In this document: positions 1-10,673 of the stretch, one piece after another
How the letters are laid out: each line of letters starts with the position of its first letter
Numbering within the stretch: the stretch's first letter is position 1
Origin: Achatina immaculata
Lineage: Eukaryota; Mollusca; Gastropoda; Stylommatophora; Achatinidae
Assembly: GCA_009760885.1 (NCBI GenBank)
Contig: CM019717.1
Coordinates: 52,227,366 to 52,291,365 of the forward strand
Direction of reading: 5' to 3'
DNA: 64,000 bases
The notes under the pieces: generated by a model
The model's database searches: none
What the model saw: the letters and a program-made list of their open reading frames with translations, nothing else
What the model was told of the DNA's origin: nothing
Made by a program: the position numbers and the translations under genes

Positions 1-894
1 GATACATCTCTGTCAAAGCAGAGAAAATATGATATCAAGTAAAAGCCAGTCTCATGAATATGGAACCACAGCCAAGTCCACAAGAATGAACACAAAACAA
101 TTGTTGCTATTGCACTGTAAGTTAAATACTATGTAAAATATTGCATCGCAAATGAAAAAGAATTGAAACCAGTCAGTTACATTAATCTTGCTGTAGAATT
201 CCATTTTCTGTTAGTGTAAGAAAAGATATTTTCACCTATTTATTACAGTATTTCTATTATTTATTTATACCGCGTGAAAGCTTCATCCTAGAGATAGGTT
301 TCCATTCCTTTTTTTCAGAGTGAAGTCTATAGTGTCACCGTGTTAAAATTCAAGTGGAGTAGAAAAAACCAAACGCAATATTTACAGCACCTGTCTACTG
401 AGTAAAGATGTAGAACTAACGTTAAAAGCCAACACCAGAAAGCAGATTTCAGAATTCAAAATCCGGCATCACCATTTAGTACGCTATTTTGTTATTTATT
501 TTTACCAGTAGAAAGCTTCGTCCTAAAGATATGTTTCCATTGTTCTTGCCCAGGCTGAGGTCTAAAGTATTATCGTGTTTAAATTCAGTTTGAAGAGAAG
601 GAATAGAACATTTACAACACGTGCCTCGAGTATACAGATAGATCTAACACAAAGATGGATGATCAGAGGGCGGAATAAGGGACAAGTTCAAATATAATTG
701 AAAATACTGTTTGTTCCACAAAGAATCAATATTGGAAAGTCTCCTTCAGAATTTCTTTGAAAATTAAAGAAAAAGAAATGCTAATGCTCCTCCTACAGAT
801 TTGACTTCAACAAAATAATATTTCTACATATATTAATCTTCGACTTGCAAACTCTTGAACCACAGTGATAAAAATGACTTGTGGAAAAAAATAT
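1..894. repeat. Receptor unit 1, upstream host segment
   Basis: Non-coding DNA that aligns by eye with about 39796-40700 and, less completely, with 55414-55870. All three begin with a motif reading ACATCTCTGTCAAA followed by GATATCAAGTAAAAGCCAGTC. It is the left part of the receptor-bearing unit that is present three times in the window. The unit's true start lies before base 1, because units 2 and 3 share about 280 more bases to their left (39510-39795 and 55130-55413). No convincing open reading frame was seen. Confidence 0.8.
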
Positions 895-1325
895 TTTGCT
901 ATTTTCATTCATTCATTCCTTTGCATGTCCCTTGCGGAACTTTGCCTCCCAAACAGCACTCCTGTAGGCCTCTCGGTTGTGAGCAAGATGACCTGCTGCT
1001 GCTGCATCCATTTCCAGATCATCAACGATGTCTTGCAGCCATCTTCGTTTCGGTCTTCCTCTCTTTCTTTTTCCCACTATGTATCCCTCCAATATGGTCT
1101 TCTCTAAATTATCATGACGTTTAATGTGGCCAAAATATTTAAGTTTTCTCTCTTTAATCCTCTTTACTAGCCAGCCTTCATCAATATTAAGCTCTTGCAG
1201 TATAGATATATTTGTTCGTTTTTGTGTCCACGATATTTGGAGAACTCTTCTATAGCATTTACATTCAAAGGCATTTATGTGCTTCTCAGCTGTTTTGTTA
1301 AGTGTCCAGGTCTCACAGGCTATTT
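895..1325 (-). mobile_element. LINE-C fragment, 3' end only
   Basis: Read on the minus strand, this encodes the C-terminal region of LINE-C (GKRKRGR.KRRWLQDI, then AGHL and FRKG) and ends in an ATTC/GAAT tail at the left edge. It matches the better preserved plus-strand copy at 23870-24490. The match stops near 1325 at GGTCTCACAGGC, so the copy is 5' truncated, as is normal for target-primed insertion. Short open frames on the plus strand are shadows. Confidence 0.8.
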
Positions 1326-1655
1326 ATGAACGTGAAATTTTCAATGTGACATTACTAAGTGAGGATATTTTACTGCTTTATAATTATAATAAAAACATTT
1401 TCATTTCATTTTGAAGTGAATCACAAGCGAATTTAATAAGCCGACATTCTTTGTTTTTTTGTGTGTGCTCACCAAAACATTTTGTGCATCGTAATTTCAT
1501 AACAGCGGTGACTATGTCATCTTTGGACCACTGTACTATTTGATCTTGATTTCCCTTCGTATAGAGCTGAGCGTGTCAGAACTTTAATTACCCAAATCCT
1601 CCATAATTGTAGCTGTCTACAATTTCTATTTTCATCTTACTTTTGCGTCCGTATT
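1326..1655. other. Host spacer of unit 1
   Basis: Non-coding. The stretch near 1555-1640 (GAGCTGAGCGTGTCAGAA and following bases) is similar to about 56275-56350 in unit 3, so it is ancestral unit sequence lying between two later LINE insertions. No gene seen. Confidence 0.5.
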
Positions 1656-2131
1656 TGATTGATTGATTGATCTTTATTTGAAAAGGGTTAAAAATTGGGC
1701 ACACAGGCCCATCTGACATTCTGCTCTTTATCATACATCTTTCACTTTTCCAGACACTCTACAAATATGCTGTTCATGTAACAAACATAATTAGCATTGA
1801 AGCTGAGAGATAAAATAAAATATAACATTTACGTTTCGCTCTTATCCATTCACTCAGTACAGAAGTAACTACATACATATACAAATGACTGTCCACTAAA
1901 CAAAAATTTCAGGACTACTCAGAACAAACAATTAACTGTGCTCGGTGTCTGTACGAGCAGTCTAAGATAACTTTGAAGTTTTATGATTCATGGAGGCATG
2001 TAGTCGACATCAAATAGATATTGGAAAAGTTTGTAGTTGTAGGAAGGAGTATAATTTATATTTTTTTTATACGGGATGGGACGGTATTCCAAAGATGAGC
2101 AGCAGGATAACTAAAGCTTTTCTTGTAAAGA

Positions 2132-3133
2132 TCAGATGTAGGTTTTGGAAGACATGTGTTGTTTAATCGTTGGAGTAAATTTAAACAGGTTCCATGGATA
2201 AGGCGGGGCATGCCGTGAAAGAATTTGATGTACTAACTTGGTTTTGTTGAAGAGGAACCTGTTCTTAAGAGTCAGTATTTTGATACGTTTGTGCTGGGTA
2301 GTTGTTTGTGCTTGATCTTTGTCACTAATAAGCTTTACTGCTCGCTTTTGGAGTGAGTGAAGCCTCTTTGTATTTGACACTGAGCAACAATCCCAAACTG
2401 TTGAGCAATAGTCTAAATGTGTTTGTATATGAGATATGTAGTATGTCTTCTTAGTGTCTTGATCGTTGAAGTGCTTAATTTTGGCTAACTGGTATACTTT
2501 TTGTGCGATGAGTTTTGTTAGACCTTGCACATGAGAGTTCCAGGTCAGATGTTGGTCAATAATAAGACATAGTGTTTTGTGCTCGCTAACGTTTTCTATC
2601 TGTGATGTTTCTGTACAGAGGCGAAGTGTTGTTTTTGTTGCGTTTTGTAGTTTCTGTCTTGTTGTTATGAGCATTGGTTTTGTTTTATCGGTGTTTATAA
2701 TCATGCCATTATTTTTGCTCCATCTAATTAAATTGTATAACTCGACCTGAAGAGTTGATTCTAGATTAACACAATCGTAGTCACTGGTGTAGACTGTGCA
2801 ATCATCGGCAAATAGGTCACAAGAAGAGTGTTTAAAATGAAGTGGAAGATCATTGATATAGATAGCAAAGAGCAACGGGCCTAGAATAGAACCTTGCGGA
2901 ACACCAGTGTCAACTATAGCAGAATTTGATAGAGAATTGTTGAAGAATACTACATGTTGTCTGTTTGTAAGAAATGATGCAATTAATTTTATTAGGCCAG
3001 GGTGCAAGTTATAAGTCTTTATTTTTCTTACAAGAATATCGTGGTCAATCAAATCAAATGCCTTTTTAAAGTCGACAAAGATGGCACCACATAGTCTGTC
3101 GTCATTTATGTTTACTAACCAGTTTTCTGTCAT
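2132..3133 (-). CDS. LINE-B reverse transcriptase, partial ORF (relic)
   Basis: An open frame of 333 codons covering the catalytic half of a non-LTR reverse transcriptase. Motif A is FVDFKKAFD near residue 20, motif B is VPQGSILGPLLFAIYINDLP near residue 80, and motif C is LFADDCTVY near residue 107. The thumb and C-terminal region follow (TTRQKLQ, then LDYCSTVWD and LQKRAVKLISDKD). The N-terminal RT fingers lie upstream at 3134-3760 in other frames, so the enzyme is broken. In a live element it would copy its own RNA into nicked DNA. The nominal start Met is internal to the domain and not a true start. Confidence 0.8.
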   Translation of the reverse strand: MTENWLVNINDDRLCGAIFVDFKKAFDLIDHDILVRKIKTYNLHPGLIKLIASFLTNRQHVVFFNNSLSNSAIVDTGVPQGSILGPLLFAIYINDLPLHFKHSSCDLFADDCTVYTSDYDCVNLESTLQVELYNLIRWSKNNGMIINTDKTKPMLITTRQKLQNATKTTLRLCTETSQIENVSEHKTLCLIIDQHLTWNSHVQGLTKLIAQKVYQLAKIKHFNDQDTKKTYYISHIQTHLDYCSTVWDCCSVSNTKRLHSLQKRAVKLISDKDQAQTTTQHKRIKILTLKNRFLFNKTKLVHQILSRHAPPYPWNLFKFTPTIKQHMSSKTYI

Positions 3134-5060
3134 TTTGGTAAGAGCTGTGTGGCAGGAATGTTTGGATCTAAAGCCTGACTAACTGTCTATGAGTAAATTG
3201 TTCTCTTGCATGTATCGTGTATGTGTTTTTCGAGTGGTTTTGATAATGACGATAATATGGATATTGGTCTATAATTGATAAGATTGTTGGATGAGCCAGA
3301 TTTAAAGCGAGGATACACCTTAGCAGTTTTAAAGCCTCGGAGAAATAATATTTTGCAATGCACTGATTGTAAATGTATGTTAGTGTATGTGAAATGACAG
3401 GTGCACCATAACGTAAGATCTTATTACTAATATCATCAAGCCCAACTGTATTGTTGTTTTTTTAAGGTTAAGAGATAACTGTGAACTTCACTAACTGTTA
3501 AGAATGGAGTGCATAACTGTTTAAAAATCAGTACATCTGCTGTCCAGGAATGTTTGTAGTTCATGTAACTCGCATACAGGGGCTGGTATTGATGATTTAA
3601 GAACGTTGATTTCTTCTCTGAAATGAATACTGATATGTGCGTTAGTGTATGCACGACTGATAGCTTGAAAATTAAACTCTTTTCTTTTATTTGATAGGGT
3701 ATTTATGGCTTTCCAAATTGATTTACTATGTGACTTATTCTGTACTAGATTCATAAAGTAATTTTTTTCTCTTGTCTTATTAAGTATTGAACTTTGTTTC
3801 TGAGTGAACCGTAGGACCTAAAGTCCTTGATTTTGTGCGCCCGGTCACGTTCTCTCATGGATTGTAATATTTCAGGTGTTATCCAAGGTGACAAAGACAA
3901 AGAATATTACCATGCCATAATAACTGTAGGTTATGAAATACCAGAGATTAGATATGCTGATGACACAGTATTACTGTCCACAACACAAAAAGGAATGGAA
4001 GAATGGAAAAACTAATTATGTCAGTCCGAAAGAATAGTGAAGAGCAAAAACCTCTATCTTAATGCGAAGAAAACTAAAAATTGATGACAACTGACAAAAC
4101 AAACAAGGCAGCTGATATATGTATCAAGAGGAAAAACTGGAAGAAGTGGAGAGTTTTGAGTATCTTGGATCACTACTAACTAATAATGGAGATACAATGA
4201 GGGAAATTAAAAGGAGGGCATCTATTGCTCTAAAAAAAGTAAAACAACTAAAGAATCTGTAGAGAGGAACAGACAGAACTACAAAAATAAGATTTTTAAG
4301 GGTATGCATCTTTCCCATCGCCACATTTGGCCGTGAGACCTGGGCACTTAACAAAACAGCTGAGAAACACATAAATGCCTTTGAATGTAAATGCTACAGA
4401 AGAGTCCTTTAGATATCATGGACACAAAAAAGAACAAATATACCCATACTACAAGAACTCAATATTGAAGAAGACTGGCTAGTAAAGAGGATTAAAGAGA
4501 GAAAACTTAAATATTTTGGACACGTTAAACGTCATAATAATCTAGAGAAAACCGTCTTGGAAGGGTACATAATGGGAAAAAGAAAGAGAGGAAGAACAAG
4601 GCGAAGATGGCTGCAAGACATCGTTGATGATCTGCAAATGGATGCATCAGTAGCAGGCCATCTTGCTTTCAACCGAAAGGGCTACAGGGGTACTGTTAGG
4701 GAGGCAAAGTTCCGCAAGGGACGTGCAAATAAATTAATGAATCCAAGGTGACTTCGGCTAGTGTTTTACTCTCACCTCTTTCATGGGGACATGTTTGTCT
4801 AATATATCTTTGTAACAGAACAGTACTTTAATTGAGAGATATGACATATAATCTAATGCTAGCATTACTTTCTAATAACATCTGAATCTAGGAAATGGTA
4901 ATATCCATTCAATTGTTTTGAGCACAGACTAATACAATTTTCAAGCCACATGACAAAATTTACCTGTACAATTATCTACATTACATCAAATATCGAATTT
5001 TTAAAATATAAGTTCTGTTTTTAAAATCTAAGGCAAAAGATCATAAAGCGTATGCAATGC
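2844..5060. repeat. Direct duplication, left copy (2.2 kb)
   Basis: This block (part of LINE-B, the nested LINE-C, the rest of LINE-B and some flank) is repeated in the same orientation at 6059-8304 with very few differences. The left edge is GGAAGATCAT and the right edge CGTATGCAATGC in both copies. Its relation to the LINE-A filler between the copies is described in the findings. Confidence 0.9.
3893..4740 (+). mobile_element. LINE-C insertion inside LINE-B, 12-bp target duplication
   Basis: A 5'-truncated LINE-C copy in opposite orientation to its host LINE. It begins in the RT just before motif C (YADDTVLLS) and continues through the C-terminal region (SFEYLGSLLTNNGDTM, KRKRGRTRRRWLQDIVDDL) to the AAATTAATGA tail. 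The bases ATCCAAGGTGAC at 3881-3892 recur exactly at 4741-4752 and are the target-site duplication. Stop codons interrupt the frame. Open frames at 3827-4015 and 4557-4751 are pieces of it. Confidence 0.9.
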
Positions 5061-5528
5061 ATAAAACTAAAATTAAGGAAAGCCAGAATCGGAGAACACA
5101 GAAAGATACACTTTGATACAAGAAAACTGATAGACCAGCAAACAAGAAATGAATTCTCAATAATACTTAAGAACCGCTTCAGTGTCCTACAAGACGAAGC
5201 AGAAATGTCCATATTAGAGTTCAATAAAACACTACAGGAAACAGCAAAAGAGGTGCTGGGATATCGGAAAAGGAGAAAAGAGGAATGGATAAGTGAGACC
5301 ACATGGGAAAAGATAGAGCAAAGAAAAGAAATCAAGAAAAAATTACTGAACACCAAATCACAACGACTTAAAGAACGAGTTTTAAGTAATTATGCACAAA
5401 AAGACAAAGAAGTGAAGGAATCATGCCGTCAAGATAAACGTCAGTATTATGACAACTTAGCAGAAACAGCAGAGAAAGCAGCATATACAAATGACATGAA
5501 ACCATATATAAAATCACAAAGCAGATGA
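5052..5528 (+). CDS. LINE-A pre-RT linker region, ORF relic
   Basis: 158 codons rich in Lys, Glu and Gln, typical of the region between endonuclease and RT in RTE/L1-like elements (FDTRKLIDQQTRNEFSI, RKRRKEEWISETTWEKIEQR, RQDKRQYYDNLAETAEKAA). The first codons up to 5060 belong to the host flank, so the start is fortuitous. A short frame overlap at 5525 marks a frameshift into the next segment. Confidence 0.7.
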   Translation: MQCIKLKLRKARIGEHRKIHFDTRKLIDQQTRNEFSIILKNRFSVLQDEAEMSILEFNKTLQETAKEVLGYRKRRKEEWISETTWEKIEQRKEIKKKLLNTKSQRLKERVLSNYAQKDKEVKESCRQDKRQYYDNLAETAEKAAYTNDMKPYIKSQSR

Positions 5529-6058
5529 CAGGTAACTTCAATACAAGATGTGAAAGTGCAGTAAGAACACAAAATGGACAACTGGTCAGTGGAGAAAGAG
5601 AAAAAATTGAAAGATGGAGGGAACACTTTAACACCCTACTAAACAGAACACAAGCAGCACAAGCAATAGATATACCTGAAGCAAAAACGGAACTAAACAT
5701 CAGTACAGGACCAATAACAATAAATGAAGTAAAAGAGGCGATAAAGATGCTAAAATCAGACAGGGCACCAGGTGAAGATGAAGTGACTGCTGAGATGTTG
5801 AAAGTAGAAGAAACAGAAACACCAAAACAACTTTGCCGGATATTACAACAAATTTGGGATTTAGAAAAAGCCCCAGAGGAGTGAAAAACTGGGCTTATAG
5901 TAAAACTACCAAAGAAGGGTGACCTCAGAGATTGCGGGAACTGGAGAGGCATTACCCTACTGCCACTCACTAGTAAAGTATTTTGCAGAATAATCATCAA
6001 CAGAATTGTACCAACACTTGAGGAAAAACTTCGGAAAGAGCAGGCAGGATTTAGGAAA
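5061..6058 (+). mobile_element. LINE-A internal fragment between two duplicated blocks
   Basis: About 1 kb of an RTE-like LINE, covering the linker downstream of the endonuclease and the beginning of the RT. Motifs include KEAIKMLKSDRAPGEDEVTA, then KLPKKGDLRDCGNWRGITLL and EQAGFRKG. It is cut at both ends: the same family continues past this point at 42600. LINE copies usually lose only the 5' end, so this piece probably arrived as filler DNA during the duplication rather than by ordinary insertion. Frameshift near 5525 and a stop at 5882. Confidence 0.85.
5525..5884 (+). CDS. LINE-A RT N-terminal region, ORF relic
   Basis: 119 codons continuing the linker after a frameshift. Visible are GEREKIERWREHFNTLLNR, then APGEDEVTAEMLK (the conserved start of the RT finger region) and LCRILQQIWDLEKAPEE, ended by a TGA where intact relatives read a Trp codon (42421 reads TGG). 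The RT continues after the stop with LIVKLPKKGDLRDCGNWRG to 6058, where the LINE ends abruptly. Confidence 0.75.
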   Translation: MTGNFNTRCESAVRTQNGQLVSGEREKIERWREHFNTLLNRTQAAQAIDIPEAKTELNISTGPITINEVKEAIKMLKSDRAPGEDEVTAEMLKVEETETPKQLCRILQQIWDLEKAPEE

Positions 6059-7138
6059 GGAAGATCATTGATATAGATAGCAAAGAGCAACGGGCCTAGA
6101 ATAGAACCTTGCGGAACACCAGTGTCAACTATAGCAGAATTTGATAGAGAATTGTTGAAGAATACTACATGTTGTCTGTTTGTAAGAAATGATGCAATTA
6201 ATTTTATTAGGCCAGGGTGCAAGTTATAATTCTTTATTTTTCTTACAAGAATATCGTGGTCAATCAAATCAAATGCCTTTTTAAAGTCGACAAAGATGGC
6301 ACTACATAGTCTGTCGTCATTTATGTTTACTAACCAGTTTTCTGTCATTTTGGTAAGAGCTGTGTGGCAGGAATGTTTGGAACTAAAGCCTGACTAACTG
6401 TCTATGAGTAAATTGTTCTCTTGCATGTATCGTGTATGTGTTTTTCGAGTGGTTTTGATAATGACGATAATATGGATATTGGTCTATAGTTGATAAGATT
6501 GTTGGATGAGCCAGATTTAAAGCGATGATACACCTTAGCAGTTTTAAAGCCTCGGAGAAATAATATTTTGCAATGCACTGATTGTAAATGTATGTTAGTG
6601 TATGTGAAATGACAGGTGCACCATAACGTAAGATCTTATTACTAATATCATCAAGCCCAACTGTATTGTTGTTTTTTAAGGTTAAGAGATAACTGTGAAC
6701 TTCACTAACTGTTAAGAATGGAGTGCATAACTGTTTAAAAATCAGTACATCTGCTGTCCAGGAATGTTTGTAGTTCATGTAACTCGCATACAGGGGCTGG
6801 TATTGATGATTTAAGAACGTTGATTTCTTCTCTGAAATGAATACTGATATGTGCGTTAGTGTATGCACGATTGATGGCTGGAAAATTAAACTCTTTTCTT
6901 TTATTTGATAGGGTATTTATGGCTTTCCAAATTGATTTACTATTTGACTTATTCTGTACTAGATTCCTAAAGTAATTTTGTTCTCTTGTCTTATTAAGTA
7001 TTGAACTTTGTTTCTGAGTGAACCGTTAAGTATTGAACTTTGTTTCTGAGTGAACCGTAGGACCTAAAGTCCTTGATTTTGTGCGCCCAGTCACGTTCTC
7101 TCATGGATTGTAATATTTCAGGTGTTATCCAAGGTGAC
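6059..7138 (-). mobile_element. LINE-B fragment (duplicated copy)
   Basis: Minus-strand RT sequence equivalent to 2844-3892, including motif A (FVDFKKAFD) and motif B. The frame runs leftward across the junction into LINE-A sequence read backwards, so the long minus-strand frame at 5368-6348 is chimeric and is not a gene. It resumes beyond the nested LINE-C at 7997. Confidence 0.85.
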
Positions 7139-7984
7139 AAAGACAAAGAATATTACCATGCCATAACAACTGGAGGTTATGAAATACCAGAGATTAGATA
7201 TGCTGATGACACAGTGTTACTGTCCACAACACAAAAAGGAATGGAAAATGGAAAAACTAATTATGTCAGTCCGAAAGAATAGTGAAGAGCAAAAACCTCT
7301 ATCTTAATGCGAAGAAAACTAAAATTGATGACAACTGACAAAACAAACAAGGCAGCTGATAAATGTATCAAGAGGAAAATCTGGAAGAAGTGGAGAGTTT
7401 TGAGTATCGTGGATCACTACTAACTAATAATGGAGATACAATGAGGGAAATTAAAAGGAGGGCATCTATCGCTCTAAAGAAAGTAAAACAACTAAAGAAT
7501 CTGTGGAGAGGAACAGACAGAACTACAAAAATAAGATTTTTAAGGGTATGCATCTTTCCCATCGCCACATTTGGCCGTGAGACCTGGGCACTTAACAAAA
7601 TAGCTGAGAAACACATAAATGCCTTTGAATGTAAATGCTACAGAAGAGTCCTTTAGATATCATGGACACAAAAAAGAACAAATATACCCATTCTACAAGA
7701 ACTCAGTATTGAAGAAGACTGGCTAGTAAAGAGGATTAAAGAGAGAAAACTTAAATATTTTGGACACGTTAAACGTCATAATAATCTAGAGAAAACCGTC
7801 TTGGAAGGGTACATAATGGGGAAAAGAAAGAGAGGAAGAACAAGCCGAAGATGGCTGCAAGACATCGCTGATGATCTGCAAATGGATGCATCAGTAGCAG
7901 GCCATCTTGCTCACAACCGAAAGGGCTACAGGGGTGCTGTTAGGGAGACAAAGTTCCTCAAGGGACATGCAAATAAATGAATGA
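7139..7984 (+). mobile_element. LINE-C fragment (duplicated copy)
   Basis: Same segment as 3893-4740: RT motif C (YADDTVLLS) near 7199, then the C-terminal region with SLLTNNGDTMREIKRRAS, and the tail AATAAATGAATGAA. A stop near 7654 and a frame break near 7240 show it is dead. Confidence 0.85.
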
Positions 7985-8304
7985 AACCAAGGTCACTTCG
8001 GCTAGTGTTTTACTCTCACCTCTTTCATGGAGACATGTTTGTCTAATATATCTTTGTAATAGAACAGTACTTTAATTGAGAGATATGACATATAATCTAA
8101 TGCTAGCATTACTTTCTAATAACATCTGAATCTAGGAAATGGTAATATCCATCCAATTGTTTTGAGCACAGACTAATACAATGTTCAAGCTACATGACAA
8201 AATTTACCTGTACAATTATCTACATTACATCAAATATCGAATTTTAAAAATATAAGTTCTGTTTTTAAAATCTAAGGCAAAAGATCATAAAGCGTATGCA
8301 ATGC

Positions 8305-8974
8305 AGCATTTTCTTCCGTAAGGCACCGTAAGATACTGTTGTGTTCCTTAAATGAATTGTCAAAAGCGTGAAAAAATGATAATAAAGAAGTAAAAGCAGG
8401 GACGATTTCTTAAGAACTTTAAACAAATCTTACACTATATAATATGATAAGGACAAATATAATGAGATTTACTGACATTCAAGAAGCGAGGTTAGAGAAG
8501 TCAGCTGTGGCAGTGGAGAGTTTTGTTACAAAGATTGTGTAACTCATACATTTGTATGTGTATGTATATGTGTTATTTTATTTCATTTACGCTTTATTTC
8601 TGATGAAAAATCGCAGTACATCGTGTCATACGAGTCCAGCCCTGAATGGCTTGTATAGAACTCTCTCTCCCATCTCTTCTTCTTCTTCTTTTTCTCGTCC
8701 TCCTCCTCCTTTCTTATTCTTCTTCTTCTTTTTAGCTACTTCTGCTCATACTGACGGATAATGTATGGACTGTTGCAGTCGGTCAGTAAACGTTCCAGGG
8801 GCTCTATTTAGTGTTTACAACCATGTATGTTGATTTTGTTCCCCACAAGCAGTTGAGGAAATTCAGGTCATTTATTTGATAGTTTAGAGGTTTCTCTTTG
8901 TCATTTCAATGATCAAGTAAAGACAACAAGTACAGACAACCATCGTGTCACTTGCAACACCTTCCCTGATGAAA
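8305..8974. repeat. Receptor unit 1, host segment before the Ty3 element
   Basis: Aligns with 40785-41496 in unit 2 and, more distantly, with parts of 56730-57400 in unit 3 (shared words include CAGAGAAGTCA and AACTCATACATTTGTATG). No coding capacity recognised. A pyrimidine-rich tract at about 8660-8740 corresponds in position to different microsatellites in the other two units. Confidence 0.75.
8662..8740. repeat. CTT/CT-rich microsatellite
   Basis: Imperfect TTC and CTC triplet tract in the host unit. The small open frame at 8552-8761 is low-complexity translation of it and not a gene. Confidence 0.85.
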
Positions 8975-9203
8975 TGTAACAGAATTAACCATAAGTAAAA
9001 GGTTAGGCATAGTAAAAGGGGAGACAACTGCTTATAAGTAAAGTATGAGAGGCCGCTTTATAGTAAGATCTCACATCTTGACCCTTGGGTCTGATACGTT
9101 TTTGGAAGGACCTAAAATTAGTAACTCTAGTATCAAAAAGTTATGATTATAGAGCAAGTTGAGTGAAGTTTTTACAGTCGCACAACAACTGTTAGAAATA
9201 CAG
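8975..9203 (+). repeat. 5' LTR, truncated
   Basis: Begins TGTAACAGAATTAACC and is alignable with 11564-11765 and 41497-41720 (shared: CTTGACCCTTGG, TCAAAAAGTTA, TTTTACAGTCGC). It stops at GTTAGAAAT and joins directly to pol sequence, so roughly 870 bp of LTR plus the gag region have been deleted. Confidence 0.85.
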
Positions 9204-10430
9204 AAGATCATCCGCCGATCTCCAGGAAGCCTTACCGTACTTCTTTGGCGAGTGGAGAGGTGATCGAGAAGGTCGTTGAGAATATGTTGGGAGATGGAAC
9301 CATTTCCCTCACTATCTCTGAGTGGTCGTCACCTGTAGTGTTGGTGACTAAGAAAGGTGGTACGCTTCGTGTCTGTTGCCACTACCTTGCTCTCGATGCT
9401 GTGACTAAATCAGTTTCTTATCCATTCTTACGCATTGAGGATATTCTGAACACGATAGGTAAAGTCACGATGTTCAGCACTTCGGATGCTCGATGTGGCT
9501 TTTGGTGTATTCCCTTGTCTGAAGATGTACAGCTGAAGCCAACTTTTAGCTGCTATCTTCGCCGTTTCTGGTTCATCTTCATGAGCATTGGTTTAAAAGG
9601 GGCACCATCAACCTTTGCCGCACTCATGGACAGTACTACAAGACTTTGGGAAGTTCGCACAAGCCTACATTGATGACATATTTGTGTTCACTGATGGAAC
9701 GATCGAATATCATTTTCGCGATCTTCAGACGGTTTTTGACCAGCTGCGCAAACATAAGGTCACGTTGAAGCTATCGAAATGCCACTTTGCGGCCTCCGAA
9801 ACAAAGTATCTCGGTTATGTGATCAGTCAGACGGGCATATCTCCTGGTCCTGAGAATGTCAGAGCCATTGCTGAAATACCGTCTCATTTGAATGTGAATG
9901 GGGTGTAGCTATTATTGACGATTCATTCCACATTTTTCGGAGGCTGTGGCTCCTACTGTTGACCTCACCAAGAAGGGTCATAGATTCAAATGTTCTACCA
10001 ATTGTCACATGGTTTTCGAATTTTTGAAGGATCGCCATGTGAAGTTGCCACTTCTCTCGCTTCCTGTTTTGCAGAAACCACTTACCATGTATATAGATGC
10101 TTCTAATGTTGCAGTTGGAGCCTGTTTGGTGTAGACAGCTTCCAATTCGGATGGTCTCTTTTTATTGAAGAGCTTCTTTATTTTTTTCACAGAAGTTGTC
10201 GCGATCCCAGACTAAGTGGTCTACTTTTGAAAGAAAAGGGTATGGTGTCCATTAAGCCACGAAGAAACTGAAGTATTTTCTGGCGAATAGACACTTCGTA
10301 GTGAAGTCTGACCATAGACCCTTGGTGGATGCGTTTCTCAGTCGGCAGGAGATGTCAGACATCAAGTTGCAGAGGTGGTTTGCTAAACTTCGCACTATGG
10401 ACCTGGAGATGTTTAATTAGGGTGAGAGGA
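9204..10430 (+). pseudogene. Ty3/Gypsy pol relic: RT and RNase H
   Basis: In 9245-9673 the RT starts with SEWSSPVVLVTKKGGTLRVC, followed by the place where motif A should read LDL plus aromatic, here altered to SDARCGFWCIPL. After a frameshift the frame at 9615-9908 has the catalytic YIDDI and KLSKCHFA, ending YLGYVISQTGI. RNase H begins near 10085 (TMYIDASNVAVGACLV, with the catalytic Asp) and ends near 10400 (VKSDHRPLVDAFLSR). Stops and shifts separate the pieces. The integrase HHCC and DDE motifs were not found. A shorter version lies at 47238-48165. Confidence 0.85.
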
Positions 10431-10673
10431 AAGAGCACTTTTCGATGGCGCCACCTCTGTTTCAGTACTATCACACACTGTTAGCAGGAACCTTGTTCAT
10501 TCTCAAGGGACTGAGACATATGACATCAGGTCGGTGAGCTTAGTTTAAGCTAATTACCAGGTAGGCCTATGGTGGATTGCTCTCTTCAGACTAACCTGCC
10601 ATGTCCCTGTTAACTGAAGATAAAATTAGATAGGGCCACAAATACCTCGTGTCCTCTAGTACACGACGTCACT

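Larger units (their letters stand above)
1656..4960 (-). mobile_element. LINE-B copy, interrupted by LINE-C
   Basis: A CR1/L2/Jockey-like non-LTR retrotransposon on the minus strand. Its 3' end is the ATTG/CAAT tail at 1656-1672, then a 3' UTR to about 2130, the RT region at 2132-3800, and the linker between endonuclease and RT at about 3800-3892. The element resumes after the inserted LINE-C at 4753 (minus-strand motif YKDILDKHVP, then PKSPWITPEI across the insertion point) and fades near 4960. No endonuclease domain was recognised, so the copy is 5' truncated or decayed. The clade name is from motif style only. Confidence 0.8.
6059..8304. repeat. Direct duplication, right copy
   Basis: Near-identical to 2844-5060. 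It contains LINE-B sequence on the minus strand (6059-7138 and 7997 to about 8200) and the nested LINE-C on the plus strand (7139-7984). The target duplication around LINE-C is still visible, ATCCAAGGTGAC at 7127-7138 against AACCAAGGTCAC at 7985-7996. A further 32-bp tandem duplication at 6994-7057 is unique to this copy. Open frames at 5368-6348, 6383-6868, 7073-7282 and 7363-7656 are parts of these relics or artefacts of the junctions. Confidence 0.9.

Noticed and set aside
3827..4015. Plus-strand 62-codon frame ending in an RT motif
   Set aside because: Its start lies in reversed LINE-B sequence and its end in LINE-C. It is chimeric across the insertion point.
5368..6348. Open frame of 326 codons on the minus strand
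   Set aside because: Only its first third is LINE-B RT. The rest is LINE-A read backwards across a rearrangement junction, so the protein is an artefact.
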